This document shows positions 37,574 to 48,459 of a stretch of DNA of 64,000 nucleotides, piece by piece (positions within the stretch are counted from its first letter, which is position 1; each line of letters opens with the position of its first letter). The stretch comes from Rostrohypoxylon terebratum. Lineage: Eukaryota > Ascomycota > Sordariomycetes > Xylariales > Hypoxylaceae. Under the pieces are notes generated by a model that ran no database searches, was not told the origin of the DNA, and was given only the letters and a program-made list of their open reading frames with translations. The stretch spans positions 124,001-188,000 of the forward strand of contig MU385894.1 in the NCBI GenBank assembly GCA_022497145.1, written 5' to 3'. Made by a program: the position numbers and the translations under genes.

Positions 37574-38751
37574 CGGAGGTAAACTTGGAAATTGAATAAT
37601 TTCCGAATCCCCCAAAATTGGGTGCGCGGTTGTGAAGATATTCTTTAATAAACGTGTCCTCGTATCCCTTGCCCACCTGTCTAGGCACTACGATCGGAGC
37701 CGACGGACAACACACCCATTCGTGCTCGTGCTACTCACACTCGTCCGACTTCCGGAATGTGGAAATTAACTATCTGCGGAGAGCATTTTGCGTGTCTCGG
37801 TTTACCCTATCTCGATAGGTTGGAGGTTGGAGCTAGACGCCATATTGCCGGAGACGAGTGGGGCGAGATTCATGGATGCGGCTGGAGATGAGGAGAAAAC
37901 GCGGGGGAATTCGTTATGGGGTAAGTTGGGATGAATAATCGGGGCATAGCGCCTGGAAGAGGAAAAGTGTAAACAAATCAGCAATCAGGGGACCGAGGTC
38001 TGCTGACTCTTTCAGAGATACATACCAAGTATGTATTAGCTAAGTACTATATATAGGTATATACACGGTTTCCCAGTTAGTGGGTACATGTAAGTTGCGG
38101 ACAACACAATATATGGAAGGCAGTTCGATTCATCGTTGAGGCCGATGAATCAACCCAGTTGGTTGGCGAGCAAAGTCGGACTAATCAGAATATCCACCAA
38201 ACGCCACATCTCATGCATACCTAAGCGGGTATATACAATTGGTCCCTCCCCGGCGGACGGTATATCCCGAACGCCTCTTTTTCGTTGCGCCAAACACAGC
38301 CATGAGCGTTCTGTGTCTCTTGTGCGTGTATGCCTCCCCAAAATGTCCCGCACCAGGCGCCGATTACTATCCTCGGAAACAAAAGCATAAGAGGACTATT
38401 CGTACAAACTGGGGGGATGGCGTGCCTGGGAACACTCAGATCCTCATCCAAGTCAATTCCGACATGATCTTTTTCATTACGGATTAGATCATTGACTTGG
38501 TAGCCAGTCCCGTGCAGCGTCCCCATGAAAATTCCGGTATATGTTGTCCCAGTAGAGGTTGTCAACTTCGTGAAGAATATTTTTACAAACTCCGTATACG
38601 ATCGCTAAGCCCAAAATATCGGACTAATGAGTCGATGGTTTCCAACGATTGGCGGAGATGGCTCTTATCTAAATAAAAGCTCATCTCCCGAAGGATCATA
38701 CGGCGATAGTCCGAGAGCGATTTAGGAAGTAAAAGGTGCAATTAATGGCCT
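37574..38751. other. Intergenic, no supported gene
   Basis: This is upstream of the acyl-CoA synthetase and downstream of the glycosyltransferase. A minus-strand frame at 38221-38565 and plus frames at 38136-38487 overlap one another and have no motif. Confidence 0.45.
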
Positions 38752-39951
38752 CTAACCCGACCCACCTATATGCCGTTCGTTCTCGGGCTTCCACGTGCCT
38801 ATCAAAGTTAGCAAAAAGATCCGTGGACGATGCTTATTTAAAACGGTAATCTTACCTTCGAAATCATGCTTAACGAATGCCATAGGATCATCGTAGTCCT
38901 TCGCTCCCATTTGTTGGACACCGGGCGAAAAGCTCGTGATCGGCAAAACGACGACGTCGCCAATCTTCTTCGGGCTCACTATTCCTGTGAAGTTCAAATA
39001 AGAGATGTTGCCTTGACTGGTTCTCATATCGAAATAGCGAGGATCGTTGAAATAATCGAATATGGTATCCGTCCAAACGGCGGGACCGGTAAACTCAACC
39101 ACGCTCTTATCCTTTGACACGAACAAGCCCTCACGCTTTCGCTTCAGGGTTTCTTGGGTGATTCGCGAAACGATGTCGCGTAGAACCGGGTGGCCTGGCT
39201 TTGATTGAATGGTCCACTGGCAGAATTGTATCCGTCGACTATACCAGTCCTTCCAGTCCGGTCGGTCGGGATCCGCTTCAATACCGATGATCAGACCGAT
39301 GCTCTCCTTGGGCACGGAATCTGGAATCCATTCCAAAGCACTCTTGAGGGCGACCGTATCAATATCGGAGTATATTCCACCGCGCGCGAGCAAGATGAGG
39401 TAGCGGAAGAAGTCAGCTTTTAGTACGGGTTGAGGTAACGCATTGTACGCCTCGAGAACCTCAGAAATAGGGGCGTAGAGTAGCCTGATTAAGTGTACGG
39501 CAACTTGGTCTGTGATAACTTCGTGGACGAATCCTGGGTGCTGCATCGTCCAGGACGCTTCCTGATCTCTGAAGGTAAACTCGCCGTTTGCAGGCGTCCA
39601 TTTCCAAGTCTGCCAAATATAGGCTGGGAACTTGGATTCGACATCGTACGGGTATTGGTATGCTAGCTTATCGTACAGAGACATCTTTGACATGTCCTGA
39701 ATAGCCTTCTGCGCGGGTATCGCTTTCTCTTTCAATTCGCCATCAGACTCTGGTGTATATGAGGTAGTAGAAGGATCGTGCTTCGCTCCGACATGTTGAT
39801 CGTTTGCGGCTGCAGGTTTCGGTGGAGGTTTGCGAAAAGGTTCGGGGTCACTGGCGTTGGTGTGGGATCGTCGGAGTAATATGAATGCTGTGAGGAAGAA
39901 TATTGCGAATACTATCGCCCTCTTGAAGGATAGCATCTTGCGACTCGCCAT
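38752..39951 (-). CDS. OCH1-like glycosyltransferase (GT32, DXD motif), Golgi type II membrane protein
   Basis: The ATG at 39951 opens a 399-codon frame. The N terminus is a short cytosolic tail plus one signal anchor (residues 12-26, AIVFAIFFLTAFILL), followed by a Pro/Ala-rich stem. The catalytic region has FPAYIWQTWKWTP (about 109-120), LKADFFRYLILLARGGIYSD and the DXD motif DID at 196-198, which binds the metal/nucleotide sugar, then IGIEADPDRPDW. This is the layout of initiation-specific alpha-1,6-mannosyltransferases of Golgi N-glycan outer-chain synthesis. A 57-nt intron (38855-38799; GTAAGA donor, CTAAC branch, TAG acceptor) interrupts the last codons. Splicing gives DFEGTWKPENERHIGG and 380 residues, whereas the unspliced message remains open. 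Members of this family differ in sugar specificity, so OCH1-like is a family call. Confidence 0.9.
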   Translation of the reverse strand: MASRKMLSFKRAIVFAIFFLTAFILLRRSHTNASDPEPFRKPPPKPAAANDQHVGAKHDPSTTSYTPESDGELKEKAIPAQKAIQDMSKMSLYDKLAYQYPYDVESKFPAYIWQTWKWTPANGEFTFRDQEASWTMQHPGFVHEVITDQVAVHLIRLLYAPISEVLEAYNALPQPVLKADFFRYLILLARGGIYSDIDTVALKSALEWIPDSVPKESIGLIIGIEADPDRPDWKDWYSRRIQFCQWTIQSKPGHPVLRDIVSRITQETLKRKREGLFVSKDKSVVEFTGPAVWTDTIFDYFNDPRYFDMRTSQGNISYLNFTGIVSPKKIGDVVVLPITSFSPGVQQMGAKDYDDPMAFVKHDFEGKITVLNKHRPRIFLLTLIGTWKPENERHIGGSG

Positions 39952-42900
39952 ATTGACACGTTGACAGTGTGGTGAAATGGTGAGGCGTGCGAGTCAGGGA
40001 TTTGCAAGATTACTCCTCAGGTAACCTAGGACGAAAGTGTCAATATGATTTGAAAGGCATGCGGTAAATTTAAGAACTAGGTCGGAATTGAAGTGCGTAG
40101 GTGATATCGTAGGGAACCCAGACGATCCAGGGTTGGAAATAAATGTACGTAGTTGGTCGAGACGGATAGGTTGTGTAGATTGGGGTAGAGGTTGAGGCTG
40201 AGGCTGAGTCTGAGGTTGAGGTTGAGGTTGAGGATGAGAGGCTCTCGGGCTCTAAGGGCCAACTGCCAAACGTTCAACTTTCGACTTGCGACTTTCGAGA
40301 GCTTCGAAAGTTTTACGTTTACGACAATAATATGAAATAGAAACGACGGAAAAAGTCTTGGCTTCTTCTATTTCAAGGCCGCAAGTAGATTACCCCCACC
40401 CCCCTTTATGTGATTTTACGGGTTTACATGGGTCTACATGGGTCTACATGGATGACAAGGATTCGTAGTGTCTTGGCCGCAGCATCCGGCTGCGCGGATT
40501 CGGCATAAGATGTTCAGAGATACCCAATTCTAATATCTTTGTAAATGCATATCTAGTACTAAGGTACACCTCAGCTCGTCGTTAGCGCCGTTAGTGTCGT
40601 TTTGCGTCGTGGCCTGTTGCGACGTTGTGGCTTAGCGGTTTCGCGTTTCGCCGTTTCAGCACTTTATCGATTAGAAACACCGCTGAATCTTGGTTTAAAT
40701 TGTTTAGGCGTACGCCAATTGTAACTCAATTCTGGAACGATCCAACCCCTATTTTCAGCATCCAGCGGTCCGATATGATGACCAACTTATCTCATAATAA
40801 TACTGAACTGCGTATCCAGACAGTGAGAACAACACTGAAATTCTTTTCTTTCGTTTCCTCAGACATGTCAAATGTCAAGATCACTTCGCGATATCTCCAA
40901 TCTCTTAACTCAATAATACGTAATAGTCCTACTTCGTACCAATCGAAAAAAAGAGAAGAACAAACTTGACAGTATTGAAAAGCACGGCGATATTATAATC
41001 ATCCTTGATCGTCCAGATGTCCAGATGTCCAGATCGTTCAATTCTTTCCCCCGCTTTCTCAAACCGCCGTATCGTTTGGGTGGGTGGACGTAATCGGTGG
41101 ATTGCGCACTTCTCGGTATCCACGATTCCACGATGCGAGTCATGCCTGCTCATCCAAATACTCAATTCAAGCGGACGGCTATTGACATCATTACGACCAT
41201 ATCGTTCTAGCGAGGAAAATGGAGTCCGAAGAGGAAAGACAAGCGACGTCATTCGACCTAAGAAATTACATAGTATGTAGTATGCAGAGTTGGCTGCTTG
41301 GTCTCATAGTACTAATGCCTCGGGTAAGTTATTGCATTTTCTAAGAAGTTAACCTTGGAAATCTTGCACTGTACAGCATATTTCCTGCAGAGCCACCGTT
41401 GATTACCTCGGGACACTCATCACATACGACGACTTCATGCGCAAGATCCGTGTAGATGCCAATAACTAATAGCTGACACCCCCGGATGTTACTGAATGCT
41501 TGCTGCCATTCCACGCGTTGAGGTATCAGCCGAAATCGTGGAAAAGTCCGGGGTTCTGCGGCACTCACAGCACTTGCAGCTTGCAGCGTACCTCTAGAAC
41601 CCCACCTACCCATTCTTTACCTTTACAGCCACACAATGGCAATGCTTCTACGAGGTTAACGCGTCACGATGCCTTAAAAGATATGAACTAATAATCATCT
41701 AGATTTAACCACACTAACACCCGACAAACCAGGTAAGCAACGAGTACATATAGTATCTATCATAACTATATCGCACTATATAGATACCTTATCCAAGCCA
41801 GCAAACGAATGAATACGCTATCTCAGTGTCAATCTTGACCTTGAAACCCTCTCCACCCCTTCCAATCCTGCAATTAAGAAGTTCGGCGTGGTGCTGCCCT
41901 AAATTTCGCAGTGCTTTTAAGGGTATTGGCGTTGCTGAGAAAAACCACTTTATTAGTAAGTAGGTAGCTTAGCGTTAATCCATTGCGTTTCTTTCCAAGC
42001 AGCTGCTTGGGCAAATCGCTGATGCCACCTATGTTTGACCGCGCGGTGGAACACTATCATTGCCAAACTGTTAATCAAGGCTATTAACGGATGTCTTTAC
42101 CTACGATCTGTTGGAGATGATTCGGACCCCGAGATCAATAATTGACCCATCCATTACGCGCGCGTCGGCCAGAGTGCCACTTTCCAACTCATAAGCAGCG
42201 AAATACAGGTGCTGACGATTGGAGGAAATTCCGGTCACCGACTGGACCCTAGCCTTTACATTCTCAATCGATTCGTTAGGCTGAACAGTGAGCGTAAAGC
42301 TCGCTCCGTTCGCTACACGGAACGAGATATGTCAGCAACCATGAAACGCTTACTTGGGATGAAGTACTTTACGGTGCTTCACAATTATCTTCATCTTCGA
42401 TTTAGATGTATTAAACAGGTAGGTATAAGGAGTTGTAGAGTTGCGAAAACAAATTGGTCAGCTTCAGGTAGGCTCTGTTGAGAAGCTTGCGGTTCGTACT
42501 TAGCATACAGGAAGAAATGTTCCAACGATTCAGCGTTCATCGGGCTCCTATTTATCATCGTAGATCCATAGCACAGAACAGCTTGTAATGCTCATGACTA
42601 CTTTGAAGTGAATGTTACATGACAGTGTCTGACCTGGATTGGAAACCCAGAAAGCTAGTAGCCACTGGACCGTGGTAGCTTCTGACAAGACTTGACTATA
42701 TTGTCAAGACAGGCGCCGAGGTGGACTCAAGGGACTCAAAGGGACTTCAGGGACTCAGAGCAATGCGATTAGTGCGCCATTGGCCAAAGCAGTGGCCATG
42801 ACCCCACACGGCCCGTTCCCAGATCGAGACCCTTGACGGAATTGCGAAATGCCCTGGTCGCCTTCAAGCACAACCACTGAGCAGTTGTATCACTCCGCAA

Positions 42901-43811
42901 TTTAATCGTAATGATTCGATAACGACAAGAACGCCCTTCTATTCAAGGTACCGAGGGGAACGCGGTGGGCGATTGCCTTCAGTTATTACCTGGCTTCCAA
43001 TCTAAAAAAAGTGCCTCCAGGGGCGATCAATGGTGAGGATAAGTATAATTGAACGCCACTGTGGTTTGCACGCAAGAAAGCCCCCGGAGACGTCATGGAT
43101 CACTTCGACTAGCTAAGGCTAAAGTGGACAACCTCGTTCAAGCCCTCGGTGGTGCGCAAGACCACCGTCTACATACTCCTGAAGCGAAAGGCCCTTTTAA
43201 AAGCTCCAAATCAACCCAGAGGCTGGTACAACTGCCAACAGCCCACCGGACCATCCGAACGAGTCGTGTTTCATCAGTGATCTATCTGGCTGGTACATGT
43301 AGGTACTATGGTAAGAAAAGGGCGTTACTAGTATGACTGTGATCGAGCCCACCAACGCTAAGCAAAAGAAGGCTCACGATCATTCAAGTACTTAGGACCT
43401 AGGTATGCTTGAACAGTTCTCGTTCTCAGTTAGATAGAGGGGAACAGAATATCAGGCACGCCACAGATATGACAAGATAACTAACCTAGCCCCGTTTCAA
43501 TTAAAAAGTTCAATAAATATATTGCTACGGATCAAATGGTATCATTTATCCAATATGCCGGCGCTTACATGGTGGTAGTACAAATATTTGTAATAGAAGA
43601 AATAGGTAGGTATCATTTCCAATCCAAACACTCATCTTCAAATATAACATTCGTGATAGATACCTATCGTACAAAACAATAAGGAAATTCAATAGTAGAT
43701 GAAGTAGATCAGGTCTATTGTATATGACCACGAGGTTCGAAATATCATCACTTAAATGTCGTGGCCTAGACTTCATTAATACCTAATTACGATATTCCTC
43801 AGATGGATAAA
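39952..43811. other. Intergenic, 3.9 kb, no supported gene
   Basis: Frames such as 40625-40969 plus, 41341-41613 minus and 43049-43336 plus have no motif. A 6-bp tandem (GAGGTT/GAGGCT) lies at 40188-40238, CATGGGTCTA repeats at about 40430-40450 and a GGGACTCA-type repeat at about 42727-42765. The rest is unremarkable. Confidence 0.5.
40188..40238. repeat. 6-bp imperfect tandem repeat (GAGGTT/GAGGCT)
   Basis: About eight and a half units of GAGGTT, GAGGCT or close variants lie in tandem upstream of the glycosyltransferase gene, about 240 bp before its ATG. Read on the minus strand the frame is a leucine-asparagine run, which is a by-product and not evidence of a gene. Confidence 0.85.
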
Positions 43812-44365
43812 TTAAAACTTACGGCCGAGTTGCTTTCCCCTCTTAGAGACTTCACGGGCATGGTATTGCTTGATCTTGGCGCGACGTGCTTCTTCGGCGG
43901 CTTCGAGTTCCAGTCTCTTCACTTCGGCCCTGGCTTCACGGACACGGATGCGTGCAGATTCTAAGGCTCGGTCGGCATCACGCTCCGCCGTTTCGGCCTG
44001 TATGACACGTTCGCGGGCCTGGACAATGGACGGGTCGATGTCGGGGTTGCTGGTGTTCCCATGGCCGAAGGTACGTTGTAAGACGCTACGGTGGCGTGAA
44101 GACGGGGTTCCATCTATGAGTTGGTGAGTTAACTTGAGTCGAGTCATACATCGTACATATATTATGATATGCGATACACTCATATGGAAGTGACATGATG
44201 TTTACCTGAGTATTGGGAGCCATTGGTGCTACTGGTGCGAGCGCTGACCGGAGGAGAGGGGCTGCGGTGACGGGAGCCAAAGAGACTATGGGAATGTCTT
44301 TTCTCGGGGACGGGCTGCTCCTCTACCACTTCGTCTTCAGGCTTGCGGCTTGAGAAGAGAGGCAT
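43812..44365 (-). CDS. Small coiled-coil protein, function unknown
   Basis: Two exons on the minus strand, 44365-44206 and 44113-43812, with a 92-nt intron (GTAAAC donor, TAG acceptor) split in an Asp codon, give 153 residues. The N terminus MPLFSSRKPEDEVVEE is followed by a Ser/His/Arg-rich stretch. The second half is a long charged helix with heptad character (QARERVIQAETAERDADRAL, then REARAEVKRLELEAAEEARR), ending in a very basic tail (REVSKRGKQLGRKF). No enzyme domain or membrane segment is present. I take it as a fungal-specific hypothetical protein likely to dimerise through the coiled coil. The in-phase splice joins two regions with consistent coding character, which supports a real gene. 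Confidence 0.75.
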
Positions 44366-46013
44366 GTCGACAATGAGCCAGAAATTTAAGTACGTTACCT
44401 AGGTAAAATAACTTCTGTAAGGAGCTGGGCTAATTACTAGATTCGTCAAACAAGATTTGGAGTTTTGGGGCGAGATTTGATAGAAAGAAAAGCCCCCTAT
44501 TCCATCAGCGGAATTTTACTCTTTTTCTAGATTTCGAGTATCCGGTGTGTCCTGTGTGTCCTGTGTATCCCATCTCGATGTCCGTGACGCAAACCGGTCT
44601 CTGTTACTGGCAATGGTGATGTATATGATTATGATGATTATGATAGTAAGAGAGCATATCGCTGGTAATATGACGTATGACGTATGTGAAGCCAATTAGA
44701 AGAATTAGAAGAGGATGGTGACGAAAGCGGACCTATGAGAGACCCCTGGAGCTAGAAAATGCAGGGACCACCATGACCCTCTATTAGCCAAGCAGCCTGG
44801 CAGCCAAGCCAAGGCAGGGACTAATACGTCGTAAATACATAGTACAGGCAAGGGTTTGTGTACAATACAACAGTAGCGGAAAGTGCCATCATTTCATCGC
44901 AAACTATATTATTTTCCCCTCCTACATACCTAGTACGCACCCAGCACATACCTACTAGGTACTGTCAAATCAAGTTTGGAAACTTCCAAAATGTGAATAT
45001 CATAGTACATACTTCCTCTCTTAGGCATATACCGAATACGACATAAACAAGACACCTTACCCAGGCGTTGGCTTACGTTATGAACCGGCAGACCGGCAGC
45101 TGTTGATCTACAGACTACAGATCTACATAAAAGAGCCAGCACGGCGGCATCAGGATAAACTTGAAACTTGGCACTGACGGTTACCTCATCATGCAGCACC
45201 CTTATCTCGATCGCATCAGCATCACGGTCTGCTAGCGTGCTAAACTTTCCGATCCCTGGACATCTCCATCTCCATATGGCATACCTACTACTAGGCAGCT
45301 AGGTACGACTACATACGTACATTGGTACATTGCATAGTTTCATCGAGTTTCGATGTTGATCGGCTATTAGCTAATTTCGGATTGGTTGATGGATCAAACT
45401 TCACTTCACGAAGCCGTTCCGGAAATTCTAGAAGTAACTGCGCGAATAACACCGAACTCCCCAAATACAAAATGTAATAGGTATTAGCTGTGGCTGTGGC
45501 ATTGACCTCTTTTTTTTCTAATCATCATAACAGTCGTCCCCCGTATACGTCGTGCAAGTTTTCAACCTTTCAACTTATTCTATACGCACTATATTGAGTG
45601 TTGTTAGGTCAGTGTCAAGAAGGAGGCCGGAGAACTCACTCATATACAACCTCTAAACCTTTCCAAAGGCAACTTCCGATCCACAAGCTAGTATTCAATT
45701 TTGTGGCGTATCTCTCATCGGATGTTTTCATTGTGATGAACACCCTAAATGGACACAATCTAGGGTTCGCATCTCGTGAAGTCTCGGGGTCTTGGAGCGC
45801 CTTCACCAACTCTGGGGACCCCGTCATATTTCCCCGCGTTTTACATTCGATGCTGACACTCGGGTCAGCCTTTACATTCCAAGGTTTGGCAAATAACTCG
45901 GGACGAACTTACTATGCCGGTACTTCATCTGCGGTCCGTAACTTATGAGTCGCTTCCACCTGAGTTGTCGCCGAATTTCCGTAAGCCACGTCTTGGCTTT
46001 CTAGCCCACCATT
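44366..46013. other. Intergenic, no supported gene
   Basis: Frames at 44858-45046 plus, 44930-45199 minus and 45598-45948 plus have no motif. A TGTGTCCTG duplication lies near 44548-44566 and ATGATT repeats near 44620-44640. Confidence 0.45.
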
Positions 46014-46599
46014 CTATGCAGGGTCAATCTCTCTCCAGGGCTCCTTATCGGGAGCTGGAACTGCTGGATATAGGTAACTCACGACAACAGACCCGTATCC
46101 AAATCGACCTGCAAAAGTACCGTCGGAAAACGTTGACCATTTCTTGAAGCCATCGCTCACAGAGACAGAAGCTGACTGCGGATTCATAATGACTCTCATT
46201 CGGAAATCGAAGTCTAATTGTGGCGTAGGGATAGACATATGTGGATAAGGGAATCGCTCCATCGCCTCACTTGCTTTCTTTGCGATTTCACTTGCGACGC
46301 ATTGGTCAGATCCAACAACAAATTCTGGTAAGATACCATTCCAATAATTACCTCGGCGGCTTTGGACCTTTCGGTTGAAGTGCCTGATTCTCAGTCCATT
46401 TTCTTTCCACAGATTCCCAACCGCTGTGCCGTCGCTCCGACGCAACCTTCATCCACTCGTCCGTCACCACCAGGGCCGTGTCCCATTCCGTATCTTCCAT
46501 TGAATTAGACATATTAATTGACGATGACTGTGCGGGAAACGCTATCTCGGGTTGGTATACATGATCGCTGAGTGACGGATGGCCGTGCCAGGAATTCAT
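46014..46599 (-). CDS. Hypothetical protein, two exons, family unknown
   Basis: An ATG at 46599 begins a frame reading MEDTEWDTALVVTDEWMKVA and SGWESVERKWTENQALQPK. It reaches a GTAATT donor at 46351. A 61-nt intron with a CTGAC branch site and an AAG acceptor (46291) restores the phase to a second coherent frame, EIAKKASEAMERFPYPHMS, DFDFRMRVIMNPQSASVSV and GFKKWSTFSDGTFAGRFGYG, ending at 46014. The product would be 174 residues, soluble and without signal peptide. A GTGAGT lies just before the last 21 codons (near 46075), so a further intron is possible. I do not recognise the family. The phase-restoring intron is the main support, and the AAG acceptor is a weak point. Confidence 0.45.
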
Positions 46600-48459
46600 T
46601 AGATGTCGAATTAGCCAACGTATGAAAAAGTCAACTGCAAAGAACAGCTAATACCAACAGTACCAACAATAGCGATAGTGACAAACAGGAAAGCCAATGC
46701 TTCGAAAGGGATATATTCTCTTACCCTAGAAGCGCAACCGGCGATATGACCAACTCCGATTGCTAGTGACACCATAATCAATTATACCCGATTAGGTCTT
46801 GACGCCCCTGTGCGATTATAGGGACTCGGGCGAAAGTCAGGCCGCCTTGGGGGCTACAAGTTACCCCGAGCCAAATAACTACCTAAGGTGAGGTCTCCTC
46901 GACCAATACTACGGAATATACGACTCAGAACCGGGTTGGATTGAGTAGCCTACTCCGTGCATCATCCTCTTTGAGACCCTCATTGAGGTACTAGTTTCCC
47001 GTTCGATGGATGCGGAACAGTTCTGCGAGGCTATAGACAGCCCGTGTTCATGTACTCGTCGAATAGGAGGTGAGTTCGGAGATCCGTCACCCAGACATAC
47101 ACTCATTATCAGGACCAGCCCGGACTTTGAAGAGGCGGAGGCGTTTCTTAGGTAGGTAAGATACCTATTGATAACCCTACGCCACGAATTGTCCACCCTA
47201 CATGCTCCATATGGTTGCCATTGCTAGGTACCTAGGTCCTAAGACTTTCATTGTTTGCCTCAAGTTTCCAAATTGTCATCACGTCAATCACTAGATGATC
47301 TTGCACTCGGTAATGGTGCAGTATGTACCTATTCACTCGCTTCGCTCTATACTAACTGACGGCTGACAGTGAGGAAACATAAAAGATTCGCATGATACAT
47401 TCTAACTCATGAAAAAAAATACACACAATTGCTTCCTAGATCATATAATTCCTTAATAGCACCCGTGCTAACTGCATCGTCGTCGATCTCCTCCGCCGCC
47501 CTCATCGCTTTCGTGTAGGTATTCCGTCGATTCATTAGCAAGTCTCGCGCATGAATGCAGCATTGTTCATGATGCTTTGCCCCTCGATACACCCAGGATC
47601 ATAGATGCTAGATCTATTGCTTGTAGATAGTGTCGCACAACCTCGATTGAGCATATGGAATTGCCTCATCCCCTCGCGGCAACAAGATTGAGAGGACTGG
47701 TAGGACTGGTAGGACTGGTAGGATTGGCAACGTATTGTCTTCATTGTTGCATTTCATTTTTCACGTTTCGCCTGACCTCGTCCATTCTTTCAAAGAAGAT
47801 AGTGCGGGCAGTCGGAAGGATATTTGTTTGATTCGGGACTTTCAATCGGCACGGACGGGGATGGGTAAGGGAACGGCTCCGGAGACGGTGCTCCCGAACG
47901 CCTACCCCGATCCGGATCTGAATTGCAAGAAGGAACTTTGATGATAAGTGGGATTGGCTGACTCATAGTATGACTCTAGGGTCGTAAAAGCTGTAAGGTA
48001 AGATGGGCTCGACGCAGATTTGGAGCCATGAAGTTGAGAATGTCCTCTCTTTGTACGTTTTCTAGACCGACCATCGCCAAAGGGTTTATGCAGACTATGA
48101 CTCTTTGTCATCAGTCACCGCCAGGCAGCAGCAGCAGCAAGTCTCAGATTCGGATATAGATGATAGATGGAAGGAAAGAAAAATGAGTGGTGAACGTGGT
48201 TTGGATAAAGGTTTGAGGTATGTAGGTATCCTTTCGAAATTTCAACAATCAATCCTATTATCCAACCGTTAACAAGACATGTTAGACCGACACGGGGGAA
48301 CCTCAACAACTACCCAGGTCCCAGGTATCCAGCGAGCAATACTTTTCTTTTGTGAACCAGCCTATTATTTCACTATTAAACATTACGCTTCCCATCTGAG
48401 CGCGGGGAGTTCCGGATTATTGGTCCCCGTTAATCATGGTACACATTTAAGGCGAGCGG
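46600..48459. other. Intergenic with one possible coding fragment
   Basis: A plus-strand frame at 46952-47155 (68 codons, e.g. SMDAEQFCEAIDSPCSCTRR, then HTLIIRTSPDFEEAEAFL) looks coding but has a stop just upstream and no known family. Other frames are unremarkable. A 9-bp tandem AGGACTGGT occurs at 47693-47727, and a CAGCAG run near 48124-48140. Confidence 0.4.
47693..47727. repeat. 9-bp tandem repeat (AGGACTGGT)
   Basis: Nearly four copies of AGGACTGGT in tandem, the last with one substitution (GGATTGG), in intergenic DNA. Confidence 0.85.

Noticed and set aside
38221..38565. 114-codon minus-strand frame upstream of the acyl-CoA synthetase
   Set aside because: No ATG-supported domain or splice partner, and it overlaps equally open plus-strand frames.
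40077..40277. Leu-Asn repeat protein on the minus strand
   Set aside because: It is only the translation of the GAGGTT/GAGGCT microsatellite and lacks other support.
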